Assembly: GCA_032622095.1 (NCBI GenBank) | Contig: CP136063.1 | Coordinates: 85,043,980-85,107,979 of the forward strand | Length of the DNA stretch: 64,000 bases | From: Siphonodentalium dalli | Lineage: Eukaryota; Mollusca; Scaphopoda; Gadilida; Siphonodentaliidae | Direction of reading: 5' to 3' | Part shown: positions 31,438 to 45,071 of the stretch, one piece after another | Layout of the letters: each line of letters opens with the position of its first letter | How positions within the stretch are numbered: position 1 is the stretch's first letter | Notes under the pieces: generated by a model | Seen by the model: only the letters and a program-made list of their open reading frames with translations | Told to the model about the DNA's origin: nothing | Databases searched by the model: none | Position numbers and translations under genes: made by a program

Positions 31438-34400
31438 GTCAATCTAACTGGGTAAACATCACTGGTATAGCGGATTAAGGCAAATTTTCAAGACAATTGT
31501 TCAAATTGTGACTAAAGCATGAAACTTTGCACATATGTAGATATACATATACTTATTGGTATTAGATATGGAGCCACGCTGAAATTTCAATTTACCCCTC
31601 TTTTAAGGGGTTTTCAGAATTTAAAGAGCGTTTCATGATTATATAACTTGTTAAATGTCGCAATTAATCTTACCATGAAATATGCTATTTAAAATTAGGT
31701 ATATACAATTAGCATGACTCTGAGAGATATAATGCCACATTTTTATGGTAAAATTGGAGCTCCCCGTCCAAGATGGCCATCGAAATGGCAACTGAAAGAG
31801 GACATTTTAATATCTTCTAGATCAGGTTCTGCTGTATGGAACTGGTTCGGAAATGTGACTTTATTTTGAATTTTTCGTGTTAGTGATCATTGGAGCAATG
31901 AAATAAGCCATTTGAATTATCCCAGTCCCTTCCGATCCCTCAATAATTAGATTATACAGAACTCCGTATGAAATTTCACCAAAAATCAACGTTAGAATTC
32001 TAGTAAAATTTTAACAAGAAATTGAGAGAACTGTGCAAATTAAGTGAGGCATACAAATACTTATAAATATTTGAACTCAATGGAAAACAAATTGTCACTT
32101 TGTCTGAAAACTGATGGCTGTCAAAATGGCGGCCAAAACCTGAAGAATTGTAAATATTGCCCCATCATGCCATGTAATCGCTTACAAGTTGTGATTGACA
32201 AATGCAATTGGATATGCTGTCTTATATACATTGAATATTCTCACATCTATGATGCACATTGGTTAGTTTAGTTATATAAATGTAACCACTGACATTACCA
32301 GAATTATTGGACTTTTATATCACAACTTGACATAAAAATCGGCCAAATTTATTTACTTTTCAGGTTTGGACCAATTATTCAAGTATATATCATTGGTATC
32401 AAAGATGTTTTGATTTGTCTTAAATGCGTCACACTAATGTGTTCTTAGACAACATTACTCAAGATGGCTTCCAAAATGGCAACCACATTTGGTAATTGTT
32501 TTTCACGTATTCCGAGCAGTATTCTCGGTTCCCAAGAGTTAGCAAATTGTAACTCACTTGGTTATAAACCTTGTTGCTTACTCCACTGACGACTACATGT
32601 TTCATTCTCGTTGTTTGTGTACCTTCTGATGCGGCATTCATTTTAAATGATGTACTGCAGTATGGAGTTTACCAAAAATTTCTTTTGGGACTCTATCTAT
32701 ATTTTTAATCATAAATGGGCAGAACGTCTAAACGGAACTGAGTGAAACCATATTATGTGGCTACTCTCGACCGTTAGCATAAAATCAATTTAATATATGG
32801 TGTATATCACAATGGCAGCCTGTGAGTGAATGTGTGGTCATAGATGAGGTGAATAGTCCAAGGGAGTTATTGTATGGTCATTATTGGTGCGAATGAGTAG
32901 CCTATACGCATGGTGTGTGTGTGTGCGGGTATAGTAGCTGTATGTTCACCTGTGTGTTGTTTATGTATATATAGAGTGACTGTATGGTTATGCGTGGGAT
33001 ATACATGCGAACCTTGGATGACTATTGTCATGGATGGGTGTATATGTATACATATGTTGACTGCATGATCATGTGTGGGACTGTGGGTGTGTGAATAAAT
33101 TTGGAGTTGTTATATGCTTATTATGTGCAATGAATATAGGTGTACATGGAATGACTGTACGGTCATGATGGCTGAAGTGTATATGAATACCTGGATCATA
33201 GATGGATGGTCATTGGCGGCGTGTGGGTATATATGAAGTTCCCTTGTTGTCACGGTCGTATATGTGATGTATATGCACCTCTCCCGTGGCTGTATTATCA
33301 TTGGTGGAAGTATACGTGGATGTATGATCATGGATGGCGAGTATAGATGGTGAGTGATCATGGTGAGTATAGATGGTGCGTGATCATGGATGGTGAGTAT
33401 AGATCGAATGGCTGAATTGTCATGGGCGAGGTATATATGCAAATATGGAGTGTACGAATGGTCGTGCGGTGTATTGGTATATCCATTGGTGAGGTGTATA
33501 TGTATACTCCGATTGACTTTGGTTATGAGTGGGATTTATGTGTATACCTTGAGTGGGTATATGGTCATGTGTGTGAAGAAAAGATATACTGGGAGTGGCC
33601 AATATCGAGGTGCTGCGCATTGTATTGCTAGATCTAGAAGGTCTGTATGGTCAATGGTGATGTGTCGATGTACACCTGGAGTGATTCTATAATAGGCATT
33701 GGTGGGGTGTGTATGTACATTGTATATATTTATTGGCTATATGGCCATGTGTGTTGTCAATATGTATACAGGGAGTATTCGTATGGCTATTGAGGTTAAT
33801 TGGTAAACAAGAAGTGACTGTATGAGCACGAATGTTGTGTATGGGTATACAGTGCATGAGTGGCTGCATTGTATGGAGTGAGGAGTATATTCAAGCTTGG
33901 AGTGTGTGAATTGCCATATGTGCGGGGTATGTGGCAAATATATATACAGGGAGTGGTTGTATGGCCAATGGTGAGGCGAATAGGTATACAAGAAGTGGCT
34001 GTATGATCACGAATGTATGAATATGGATAATGGTTGAAATGTAAGAGTATACCTGGTGTACCTGAATTGTTGACTCATGGCTGTATAGTGACAGTCATGT
34101 GTGTGGTTTATGGGAAAACCCAAGTGTGGTTGTATGGTCATGGGTGAGGTGTGTGTGTATAAAGCGAGTGGCTACATGGCCACTTGTGTGGTGTTTGTGT
34201 ATATATAGCATGATTGTGTGGTCGTGGGTGAGTTGTGCAGTTGGACATTTGGTGGCTACCACTTTCCATAATAACTTAAGTATATGCTAATCGATTGGGA
34301 GATAATGTCAAAGAGTTCCGCATCTTGGTAGCCTTTTATACGCACAGTTCAGCACAATGGAGGAAACGGCTTTCCTGACATTAGTCAATCAATCTTGATG

Positions 34401-35893
34401 CAAAAGGCCCAGAATTTGATGTTAGTAAGCTTCTTTTTTTTACTCTTCTCCTAGTTTGACTTTCTAAATGGCCTTCTGGTCAACCTGCCAGTGCTTTACG
34501 CTGGTTATTTCTGTCATTCTAGTGTACTGGGTGTGGGGACGCCTACCCCGTAGACGTGTTACCTGGGCTGACACCAACTTACCTGTAATGGTTGCACATG
34601 TTATTGGGCCAGAGGAGGCACATAATTAATCCCCTCTCAGTTCAGTTTCAGAGTTCTGCTTATTTCCGTTCAAAATCATGGCCAGAATTTTTCGGCAAAA
34701 TTACATACTGCATGATTTAAAATTAAAATGTCGTGTCGCATAAGGTACTGGGACAACCAGAATAGAACATACATTGTCAGCTGATTAAGTAACATGTTTA
34801 ATAACCAAGTGAATCGCAATGTGATACATTTACAGAAGAGCAGAGAATAATGTCCGGGATATATTTGAAGATATCAACTTTTCTACCAAATGCTGTGGAT
34901 ATTTTGCAAGCCAGCTTGAGTATATTTTCCTAAAAACACATCAGTGTGACGCATTTAAGAAGGATCAAAACAATAAACACACAAGATAGTTCCATTTTAC
35001 TTGAATTTTTTTTTTTCAAACCTGAAAAGTTATTTTTTTGTCGATTTTGAGAGAAAATTCCAATAATGTTGGTAATGTAATAGTGCACTTATCCATGCTG
35101 CATCATACATGTTAGTATTCAATGTACATATGACAGAACAGCCAATTTTATTCATCATCCACAAATTTTAAGCGATTGCATGGCACGAGGGGACAATTTT
35201 GACAGCCATTTTGAGCCAAAGTGACAATTTTGGATCCATTGAGTTGAAATATTCATAAGTAATTGTTTGCCTCACTTACTTTGCACAGTTCTGCCCATTT
35301 CTTGTTGAAATATGACTAGAATCCCAATGGTGATTTTTGGTGAAATTTCATACTGCGTTCTGTAAAAATCCAAATATTGAGGGATCAGAAAGGGCTGGGA
35401 TCCCAATAATGCCATATTTCATTGCTCCAGTGACCAGTGAACATAACCAATAAAAAGGTAAGTCACATTTCGAACCAGTTCCATTCAGAATAAACTGGTC
35501 TAAATTTAGAAGATATTAGTGAAAAAAAGTTAAATTTTCCACTTACGGCTGCCATTTTGACAGTCATCTTGGACGGGGAGTTCCAATTTCGCCCTAAGTG
35601 TGTGCCATTATAACGCGCTGAGTCATACTTGCTGTATATGCCTTATTTTAAATCGCATATTTCATGGTAAGATTAATTCCGACATTTAATAAATTATATA
35701 ATCACGAAACGCTCTTTAAATTCGGAAAACCCATTAAAAGAGGGGTTAAAGTGAATTTTCAGCGTGGCTCCATATCTAATATCAATTGGTATGTGAATAT
35801 GTGCAAAATTTCATGCTTTAGTCACGAAGTGAACAATTCTTTATCTAATCTACTCCACTATATTGGTTATCGCTAACCAGCTAGATTAACGTC
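31438..35893. mobile_element. Long inverted-repeat structure of unit A
   Basis: Imperfect inverted arms of about 1.3 kb, 31438-32750 and 34630-35893. Matching blocks include AATCTAACTGG / CCAGCTAGATT at the outer ends, GTGACTAAAGCATGAAA, TTAAATGCGTCACACT and TCACTTGGTTATAAAC with their complements. The centre is about 1.9 kb and mostly minisatellite. No transposase is seen. It recurs in every unit, so it was in place before the array amplified. Confidence 0.7.
32800..34250. repeat. Degenerate minisatellite, unit A
   Basis: Irregular repeats built on TGTATGGTCATGG, GTGTATATGTATAC and GGAGTGGCTGTATG, with long stretches lacking C. Open frames on both strands arise from this bias. It is shared with units B and C and mostly deleted in D and E. 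Confidence 0.8.
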
Positions 35894-35981
35894 TTAATTC
35901 GTTTAATCGTTTTATTAAAATTCAAGCCCCACAAACAAATTGAATTTTAATAGATATAATTATATTTTATTGTAGTAATAG

Positions 35982-36098
35982 TACCCCCGGTTAAGGGGAG
36001 AGAAAAATAGCCATAAGGCTCATTGCAGTGTTCCTCCGCACGGAAATCTTTAGTAAAAGGCGAAAGATTTATTCGTGTTTGAGGAGAAACCAGAGCTA
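35982..36098 (-). ncRNA. U5: U5 spliceosomal snRNA gene (unit A)
   Basis: About 117 nt on the minus strand. It begins AGCTCTGGTTTCTCC. Stem I is closed by AAATCTTT / AAAGATTT around the invariant loop I CGCCUUUUACUAAAG, which aligns the two exons in the spliceosome. The GGAGGAACAC segment follows, then the Sm site (UAUUUUUCU), then a small 3' hairpin of CCCC and GGGG. Length and order fit metazoan U5 of about 116 nt. The end positions are estimates. It is identical to the unit C copy. Confidence 0.95.
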
Positions 36099-36140
36099 AA
36101 AGATAATAAATTCAGAAACAGCCCAACCTAGCAGGCTGCT

Positions 36141-36159
36141 CCACCAAAGAAAGTGTGAT
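36141..36159 (-). promoter_or_regulatory. Candidate PSE of U5 (unit A)
   Basis: ATCACACTTTCTTTGGTGG lies about 44-62 bp upstream of the U5 start, where the proximal sequence element of Pol II snRNA genes is expected. It is conserved with one change in units B, C and D. The assignment rests on position. Confidence 0.4.
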
Positions 36160-37499
36160 ATGAAACAAAGAGAAATTACAACAAAGAGAAATTACAACAG
36201 CGCGACACCTTTTTTCAGCGATAAAGGAATTATCCGCACAAGTCATTGCATGACAATCGAAACAATATCCAATTATAACACTTCTGACATTAACATTTAG
36301 GTATTTATTTTGACCCTCGTATATTCTGGAAATTAGAATAGAGTTATACTTCGTTTGGTGACGAATAAGCGAGATCAAGGAATCAGGGAGCTAAATGTGT
36401 TCTAGAGTCCGGGAGCGAGTACACCGTGGAATGCTAAAGGTGAAGGTAACTGAAGAATGACCTTCACCTGATACAGGCGACACGTTATTAAAGGATGACA
36501 TCGCGTTTATTTGATTTGTACATCATATCTAAATAATTTAAACTGGTGAATGAATGGGGGAATGGATTTGTGTGAGCCGGAAATTGATTTAACTAGCTGC
36601 TGTAGTTCTGGGTTTTTCCAGATCAAATTTGGATGTGGGATAGCCCTGTCGTACACTTTGGGGATTTATTTTAAAACGTAAACACATGACCTATGATTTT
36701 TCTTGCATTTTCGGGATCAACTGGTGTCAATCTAACTGGGTAAACATCACTGGTATTACAAATACTTATGAATATTTGAACTCAATGGAAAACAAATTGT
36801 CACTTTGTCTGAAAACTGATGGCTGTCAAAATGGCGGCCAAAACCTGAAAAATTGTAAATATTGCCCCATCATGCCATGTAATCGCTTACAAGTTGTGAT
36901 TGACAAATGCAATTGGATATGCTGTCTTATATACATTGAATATTCTCACATCTATGATGCACATTGGTTAGTTTAGTTATATAAATGTAACCACTGACAT
37001 TACCAGAATTATTGGACTTTTATATCACAACTTGACATAAAAATCGGCCAAATTTATTTACTTTTCAGGTTTGGACCAATTATTCAAGTATATATCATTG
37101 GTATCAAAGATGTTTTGATTTGTCTTAAATGCGTCACACTAATGTGTTCTTAGACAACATTACTCAAGATGGCTTCCAAAATGGCAACCACATTTGGTAA
37201 TTGTTTTTCACGTATTCCGAGCAGTATTCTCGGTTCCCAAGAGTTAGCAAATTGTAACTCACTTGGTTATAAACCTTGTTGGTTACTCCACTGACGACTA
37301 CATGTTTCATTCTCGTTGTTTGTGTACCTTCTGAGGCGGCATTCATTTTAAATGATGTACTGCAGTATGGAGTTTACCAAAAATTTCTTTTGGGACTCTA
37401 TCTATATTTTTAATCAGAAATGGGCAGAACGTCTAAACGGAACTGAGTGAAACCATATTATGTGGCTACTCTCGACCGTTAGCATAAAATCAATTTAAT

Positions 37500-38945
37500 A
37501 TATGGTGTATATCACAATGGCAGCCAGTGAGTGAATGTGTGGTCATAGCTGAGGTGAATAGTCCAAGGGAGTTATTGTATGGTCATTATTGGTGCGAATG
37601 AGTAGCCTATAAGCATGGTGTGTGTGTGCGGGTATAGTAGCTGTATGTTCACCTGTGTGTTGTTTATGTATATATAGAGTGACTGTATGGTTATGCGTGG
37701 GATATACATGCGAACCTTGGATGACTATTGTCATGGATGGGTGTATATGTATACATATGTTGACTGCATGATCATGTGTGGGTGTGTGAATAAATATGGA
37801 GTTGTTGTATGCTTATTATGTGCAATGAATATAGGTGTACATGGAATGACTGTACGGTCATGATGGCTGAAGTGTATATGAATACCTGGATCATAGATGG
37901 ATGGTCATTGGCGGCGTGTGGGTATATATGAAGTTCCCTTGTTGTCACGGTCGTATATGTGATGTATGTGCACCTCTCCCGTGGCTGTATTATCATTGGT
38001 GGAAGTATACGTGGATGTATGATCATGGATGGTGAGTATAGATGGCGAGTGATCATGGTGGGTATAGATGGTGAGTGATCATGGATGGTGAGTATAGATC
38101 GAATGGCTGAATTGTCATGGGCGAGGTATATATGCAAATATGGAATGTACGAATGGTCGTGCGGTGTATTGGTATATCCATTGGTGAGGTGTATATGTAT
38201 ACTCGGATTGACTTTGGTTATGAGTGGGATTTATGTGTATACCTTGAGTGGGTATATGGTCATGTGTGTGAAGAAAAGATATACTGGGAGTGGCCAATAT
38301 TGAGGTTCTGCGCATTGTATTGCTAGATCTAGAAGGTCTGTATGGTCAATGGTGATGTGTCGATGTACACCTGGAGTGATTCTATAATAGGCATTGGTGG
38401 GGTGTGTATGTACATTGTATATATTTATTGGCTATATGGCCATGTGTGTTGTCAATATGTATACAGGGAGTATTCGTATGGCCATTGAGGTTAATTGGTA
38501 AACAAGAAGTGACTGTATGAGCACGAATGTTGTGTATGGGTATACAGTGCATGAGTGGCTGCATTGTATGGAGTGAGGAGTATATTCAAGCTTGGAGTGT
38601 GTGAATTGCCATATGTGCGGGGTATGTGGCAAATATATATACAGGGAGTGGTTGTATGGTCAATGGTGAGGCGAATAGGTATACAAGAAGTGGCTGTATG
38701 ATCACGAATGTATGAATATGGATAATGGTTGAAGTGTAAGAGTATACCGGGTGTACCTGAATTGTTGACTCATGGCTGTATAGTGACAGTCATGTGTGTG
38801 GTTTATGGGAAAACCCAAGTGTGGTTGTATGGTCATGGGTGAGGTGTGTGTATAAAGCGAGTGGCTACATGGCCACTTGTGTGGTGTTTGTGTATATATA
38901 GCATGATTGTGTGGTCGTGGGTGAGTTGTGCAGTTGGACATTTGG
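37500..38945. repeat. Degenerate minisatellite, unit B
   Basis: Same repeat as 32800-34250 with small length differences, for example loss of 6-8 bp near 37620 and 37780. Confidence 0.8.
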
Positions 38946-40675
38946 TGGCTATCACTTTCCATAATAACTTAAGTATATGCTAATCGATTGGGAGATAATG
39001 TCAAAGAGTTCCGCATCTTGGTAGCCTTTTATACGCACAGTTCAGCACAATGGAGGAAACGGCTTTCCTGACATTAGTCAATCAATCTTGATGCAAAAGG
39101 CCCAGAATTTGATGTTAGTAAGCTTCTTTTTTTTACTCTTCTCCTAGTTTGACTTTCTAAATGGCCTTCTGGTCAACCTGCCAGTGCTTTACGCTGGTTA
39201 TTTCTGTCATTCTAGTGTACTGGGTGTGGGGACGCCTACCCCGATAGACGTGTTACCTGGGCTGACACCAACTTACCTGTAATGGTTGCACATGTTATTG
39301 GGCCAGAGTAGGCACATAATTAATCCCCTCTCAGTTCAGTTTCAGAGTTCTGCTTATTTCCGTTCAAAATCATGGCCAGAATTTTTCGGCAAAATTACAT
39401 ACTGCATGATTTAAAATTAAATTGTCGTGTCGCATAAGGTACTGGGACAACCAGAATAGAACATACATTGTCAGCTGATTAAGTAACATGTTTAATAACC
39501 AAGTGAATCGCAATGTGATACATTTACAGAAGAGCAGAGAATAATGTCCGGGATATATTTGAAGATATCAACTTTTCTACCAAATGCTGTGGATATTTTG
39601 CAAGCCAGCTTGAGTATATTTTCCTAAAAACACATCAGTGTGACGCATTTAAGAAGGATCAAAACAATAAACACACAAGATAGTTCCATTTTACTTGAAT
39701 TTTTTTTTTTCAAACCTGAAAAGTTATTTTTTTGTCGATTTTGAGAGAAAATTCCAATAATGTTGGTAATGTAATAGTGCACTTATCCATGCTGCATCAT
39801 ACATGTTAGTATTCAATGTACATATGACAGAACAGCCAATTTTATTCATCATCCACAAATTTTAAGCGATTGCATGGCACGAGGGGACAATTTTGACAGC
39901 CATTTTTAGCCAAAGTGACAATTTTGGATCCATTGAGTTGAAATATTCATAAGTAATTGTTTGCCTCACTTACTTTGCACAGTTCTGCCCATTTCTTGTT
40001 GAAATATGACTAGAATCCCAATGGTGATTTTTGGTGAAATTTCATACTGCGTTCTGTAAAAATCCAAATATTGAGGGATCAGAAAGGGCTGGGATCCCAA
40101 TAATGCCATATTTCATTGCTCCAGTGACCAGTGAACATAACCAATAAAAAGGTAAGTCACATTTCGAACCAGTTCCATACAGAATAAACTGGTCTAAATT
40201 TAGAAGATATTAGTGAAAAAAAGTTAAATTTTCCACTTACGGCTGCCATTTTGACAGTCATCTTGGACAGGGAGTTCCAATTTCGCCCTAAGTGTGTGCC
40301 ATTATAACGCGCTGAGTCATACTTGCTGTATATGCCTTATTTTAAATCGCATATTTCATGGTAAGATTAATTCCGACATTTAATAAATTATATAATCACG
40401 AAACGCTCTTTAAATTCGGAAAACCCATTAAAAGAGGGGTTAAAGTGAATTTTCAGCGTGGCTCCATATCTAATATCAATTGGTATGTGAATATGTGCAA
40501 AATTTCATGCTTTAGTCACGAAGTGAACAATTCTTTTTCTAATCTACTCCACTATATTGGTTATCGCTAACCAGCTAGATTAACGTCTTAATTCGTTTAA
40601 TCGTTTTATTAAAATTCAAGCCCCACAAACAAATTGAATTTGAATAGATATAATTATATTTTATTGTATTAATAG

Positions 40676-40750
40676 TACCCCGGTTAAGGGGAGAGAAAAA
40701 TAGCCATAAGGCTCATTGCAGTGTTCCTCCGCACGGAAATCTTTAGTAAA
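40676..40750 (-). pseudogene. U5 snRNA 3' part, unit B (split by LINE)
   Basis: 3' part of U5 from the closing hairpin to loop I, including the duplicated target AATCTTTAGTAAA (plus-strand reading, 40738-40750). The 5' part is at 46359-46412. The gene can no longer give a normal U5. Confidence 0.95.
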
Positions 40751-41172
40751 AACAAATTATTTTATTTTTTCTTAAAACCGACTCAGTGATGGTTATCGGA
40801 CGCACGGGACCGCAAACCAACCAGTCCTCTGCCAAAAGCGTTCCAAATTCGGCGTACACTCAGCCCCAAAACCATATCATCATCGTCGGATGGACCCTTT
40901 TAAGCAAGAAATAAATTTAAAAAAACGTGGGCACTCGGCCTCTTTTCGGGTCATCTTTTCCGTTATATAACTTTAATGAAAAATTAACGAACACAATACA
41001 GATGGAGACGAAATACGCGTTCAATCAAGATACAATACAGAACAAATACTAAACGCGGACCAAAACAAACAGCACAGCAGACACCATGACATTAAAACAT
41101 TGGACATCGTTTCACTGCAAACAACACAATTATGTCATGATGAAAAAACCTGAAATTAGACTAATTGAAAGG

Positions 41173-44100
41173 TTAGAACATGTATATTAACTTATTATCA
41201 TCATCTAATTTGGCAAATAGTGACCAGTGATCTTGGAACATATCTAAAGGCAACCGCTGGCTATCTACTAATATTCTGTATTTAATGTCATGGAGAAAGA
41301 AAAATGCAATGTCGGTATTAGATATGTGTTTCCGGTGACTATAAACTCGATTCCTACTTGACCAAATTACTTCCCTATATGTTGCTAGTATGTGTAGATA
41401 TGTACCGAGTCGGGCAGGTGATAACGAGTTGGTCAACATCGCTGGGCTTACTGAAAACAAGATTAATCGAGCCTCAATGCGAAGCGGACCACCAACTAAT
41501 CGGACTAAAAGTTCATAAAGAGCGTTTCGTATGAATCGTAAAAATTTGCAATGTAAGAACCGATGGTACACTGTTTCCGCTTCATGACAAAAAACACATT
41601 TATATGTTCGAGAGATATTTAAAGAGCGAAGTAAATTTTGACAAAGTATAGTATGATGTGAAATGATCCAAGATACACGACGTCCCATTGGCTCCAGAAA
41701 ACTATGACGCAACAGTGTCCAAACGCGCGCAAAAGGCACGTCTGGAAACTGTAGTTTCACTTTCGGGACCACTTTATCTTTATGTAGAAGCAAGTTATAA
41801 TAATCATGCGTTTTCATATCCGTCTGGTCAATATTTGCAAAATCAATTGAACGAAATATTTTTAAACATGTCTTGTAAAAAGGGGAGGGGGTCATGGTAT
41901 GGGAAGCTGAGTTCAAAAATAAATTCGGATTATAATGTCGTAACGGGAGTCCAAGCCAATATCTGGCGAAGTATAACCATTTTTTATCATCAGCGGAATA
42001 AATAACTTGTTTAATGTGTTGTAAGCGAAAGGCTTTCATTTTAAGATCAATGTTGACTGCGGCTAAGCCGCCATCAACATGATCTTGAAAGAGAACTTTC
42101 CGTTTAACTAACTCAATTCTAGAGCCCCAAATAAATCTAAACATTTGTCGTTGAAATCTGTCATGGTAAAAGCGAGGTAACTCTAAAATTTGTCCAACAT
42201 ACCATAATTTGCTACAAGCGAAAACTTTAGATACTAGTGACTTCCCGTGATATGATAAGCGACGCGTTGTCCATAAATTCAATGTTTTTTCATACTTTAT
42301 CCAGACCGAATGCCAAATGTCGTCTGAGGTTGTATTCCTTCCAAACTTTATGCCGAGTAATTTTGCTGATCCATCAGGCCATGATATTCCGAAAGCGTGG
42401 TCATCTGAGACACGAAATTTGCCAAATTGTAAGCCTTTTGTTTTATTATAATTAATTTTTGACCCTGAAGCTCTGCCGAAACGATGTGCTATTAATAAAA
42501 AGTGTCTAACCGATTTTTCGTTTTTACAAAAGGCTGTCGAATCGTCGGCATATAATGAAATCTTCGCTTGTTCGCGGCATCCTGGGATTTGTTGGCCAGT
42601 AATATTTTGATCGGCACGCACTTTAATGGCAAAGGGCTCAAGACATAATACGTATAAAAGGGGATATAAACTGCACCCTTGACGGACTGAACGTGATATG
42701 GGGAAGGATGGAGAAATGTGACCATTAACATATACTGAACTACTTGCATCATGATATAATAAACGTACGAAAGAACAGAACATAGGACCAAAACCGAAAG
42801 ATTGGAGACATTCAAATAAGTAAGTATGATCTACCCTGTCAAAAGCCTTCATTTGGTCAAGACAAATAAATGATATTGAAAGGTCTTTTTGTCCGACATA
42901 ATCAAGAATGTTGCGAAATAAGTGCAGGTTATCGGTGATGGATCGACCCGGGACAGAACAAGTCTGGTCCGGGTGGACCACCTCCCCGAGGACCTGTTTC
43001 ATTCGCATGGACAGTATTTTTGAAAGGATCTTATAATCTAAATTTAAAAGGGAAATCGGTCTCCAATATGCCAGTTCTTCCGCACGGGCTTTATCTTTGC
43101 AGATCAACGTGATAAGACCAGAGCGCTGGGATTGTGTTAAAGAGCCAGATAAATATAATTTATTGTATAAAATGAGCAATATCGGTCCCATATAATCAAA
43201 AAATGTCAAATAAAAGTCTCTTGTGAGACCATCAGAGCCAGGGGCTTTACCCGATTGCATATGTGATAAAGATGATTTTATTTCCTTTAATGTAACAGGA
43301 CCCTCACACAAACAAGCTGACGCGCTCGAAATTCGTGGTACATCAGATAAAAATTCCCGTCTTACCTCTGGGTCAGTCGCTTCTGCGGTATATAATTTTT
43401 CGTAAAAAGCTCTGGTATGACTAAGTATTTTTTCATTGGTATCGTAAATAGAATTTTCATCATGCAATTTTAAAATAATTTTATCCGCACTATTAGTACA
43501 TTCCTTCATTGAGAAATATTTCCCAGGTTGTTCATTTTCATCTAGAAATTGTGCTCGGGCTCTAATTTTTGAACCTTCGGAAACATTTTGTTCTAGCTTC
43601 TGAAGTTGGCGTTTTACGGCTAAAATTTCAGCTGTATATGTATCAGGATCTAAAGTATCTTGAAACAAAAGATGTTTATAATATTTCTCACACGCCATGA
43701 CTGCCTTTCTTTTAACTTTAGCCTTTTTCTTTGAATATGTAATGCAAAAAAATTTAATTTTGTCTTTTACCAAATCCCACCAACGATCAATAGACTGAGT
43801 ATTGGGATGTAAATTTTGCCAAAATTTTACAAAGACATTTAAAAATTGTTTATCTTTTAGTAATGAATCATTAAATTTCCAATATCCTGGACCCTGCGTT
43901 ACCTTAGAATTTTGTGCCAGTTCCAAAATTACATAATCGTGATCAGAAAAAGGACATGGCTTTATATAAGTCGAGATCACATCATCTTCGTTGCGTTTAT
44001 AAATATAGAATCTATCTATGCGAGTAGCTACACCCGTACGTGTCCATGTCGTACTCACTAAAGTTGGATTTAAAGACCGAAAAATATCAATTAATTTGAA

Positions 44101-44624
44101 TTGAGTACAGTAAAAGTCAATAGTTTTGGAACCAACTGTACCATAAATAGGATTCCGCCACGTTTATCCAATCTAGTGTTCGATACACAATTAAAATCAC
44201 CTCCCCAGATAATAAACCTATTTGTTTTTAGATGGGAATGGATATTTTCGAGGTATTCTACACGCTCACTTTCGGTAGTAGGCGCATAACTGTTCACGAT
44301 TCTGTACCGGGATTCCCCAATCGAAAAATCTAAAACTAAAAATCTACCATCAAAATCTCGAAATATAGTATCAAAAGTAAAAGGGACCCAATTTGCAAAT
44401 AAAATCCCAACCCCCCGTGCCAGATTCGTACCAAAGGACCAAAAAGATTTCCCTCCCCAATCAGAGTTAACTTTTTCGGAATTTTTTTTATTATCAACAT
44501 GCGTTTCTTGTAGCAGGACTATGTCAACTCTGTTTAGTACACAAAAGGTGAACAGCTTTGCGCGGCGGACTGGATCACGTAAGCCGGACGCATTCAGCGT
44601 TAAAATTTTAAGATTGTGATCCAT
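41173..44624 (-). pseudogene. LINE copy 2 ORF2: APE endonuclease-reverse transcriptase (one frameshift)
   Basis: Starts MDHNLKILTLNASGLRDPVR at 44624. Endonuclease motifs are LLQETHVD and WGGDFNCV. The frame breaks at about 44155, just after RLDKRGG, and resumes as IDRFYIYKR near 44010. The second frame is open for about 960 codons to 41173. RT motifs are SGKAPGSDGLTRDF, YWRPISLLNLDYKILSK, DQTCSVPGRSITDN, QMKAFDRVDH, SVRQGCSLYPLLYVL and LYADDST (near 42540). The second S of the usual PLSPLLY reads Y here. The C terminus has CVFCHEAETVYHRFLHC. The enzyme would nick U5 DNA and prime reverse transcription there. Confidence 0.9.
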
Positions 44625-45071
44625 AATGAAAAGAACAGAGGGAACAATGCAGACTAGGGTCAGATGTCAGAGTAAAAACAGAATGACAGGAAAGCGTGGG
44701 ACAAAGAAGAGAACACCCGCATAAAAGTGCAGGCGAACGTGTACAACACCTCGACAACACACACCACTCATCTCGGGCAAGGTCAGCGGGTTCGATGTAC
44801 TTTATCCTGTACCGAATCCGGCGGTCCGGATCTGCAAAGAACAAAGCACTAAATTGAATGCGAGGTGAAACCAAGCGATACGAACAAAAAACACATAACG
44901 ACATAGAGACAAAAAATCGACAATCAAGTGCAACAGGGTTACAAGTACTTTGAAAGGAATGGTCAGGGACGGTCCAGGTCGATTGAGGGTCACAGTAGAA
45001 CAGGGATAATTCAGAGGGGCAGTCCATATTCTGATTGGTTTTATACATAGTTATAGTTTTAGACATTACAT
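44625..45071 (-). other. LINE copy 2 inter-ORF spacer
   Basis: About 0.45 kb between the ORF1 stop and the ORF2 start. One frame is open (about 152 codons) but shows only Cys/Leu/Ser-rich sequence without a domain. It is treated as spacer. Confidence 0.5.

Larger units (their letters stand above)
31231..36514 (-). repeat. U5 array, unit A (5.3 kb)
   Basis: First complete tandem unit. Phase is set by TTTGTACATCATATC, which recurs at 36515, 46827, 54295 and 58228. Order from left: about 200 bp of unit flank, the long inverted-repeat structure (31438-35893), U5 downstream flank, U5 gene (35982-36098), U5 upstream flank with the hairpin AGGTGAAGGT...ACCTTCACCT. It is very similar to unit B over the shared parts. 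Confidence 0.85.

Noticed and set aside
32044-32271. Small Cys-rich frame repeated in units A, B and C (KTDGCQNGGQNLKNCKYC)
   Set aside because: It is repeated only because the unit is repeated. It lies inside an inverted-repeat arm, is broken in units D and E, and has no known domain.
44608-45066. 152-codon frame between LINE ORF1 and ORF2
   Set aside because: No recognisable domain, and it overlaps the ORF boundaries; better read as spacer.
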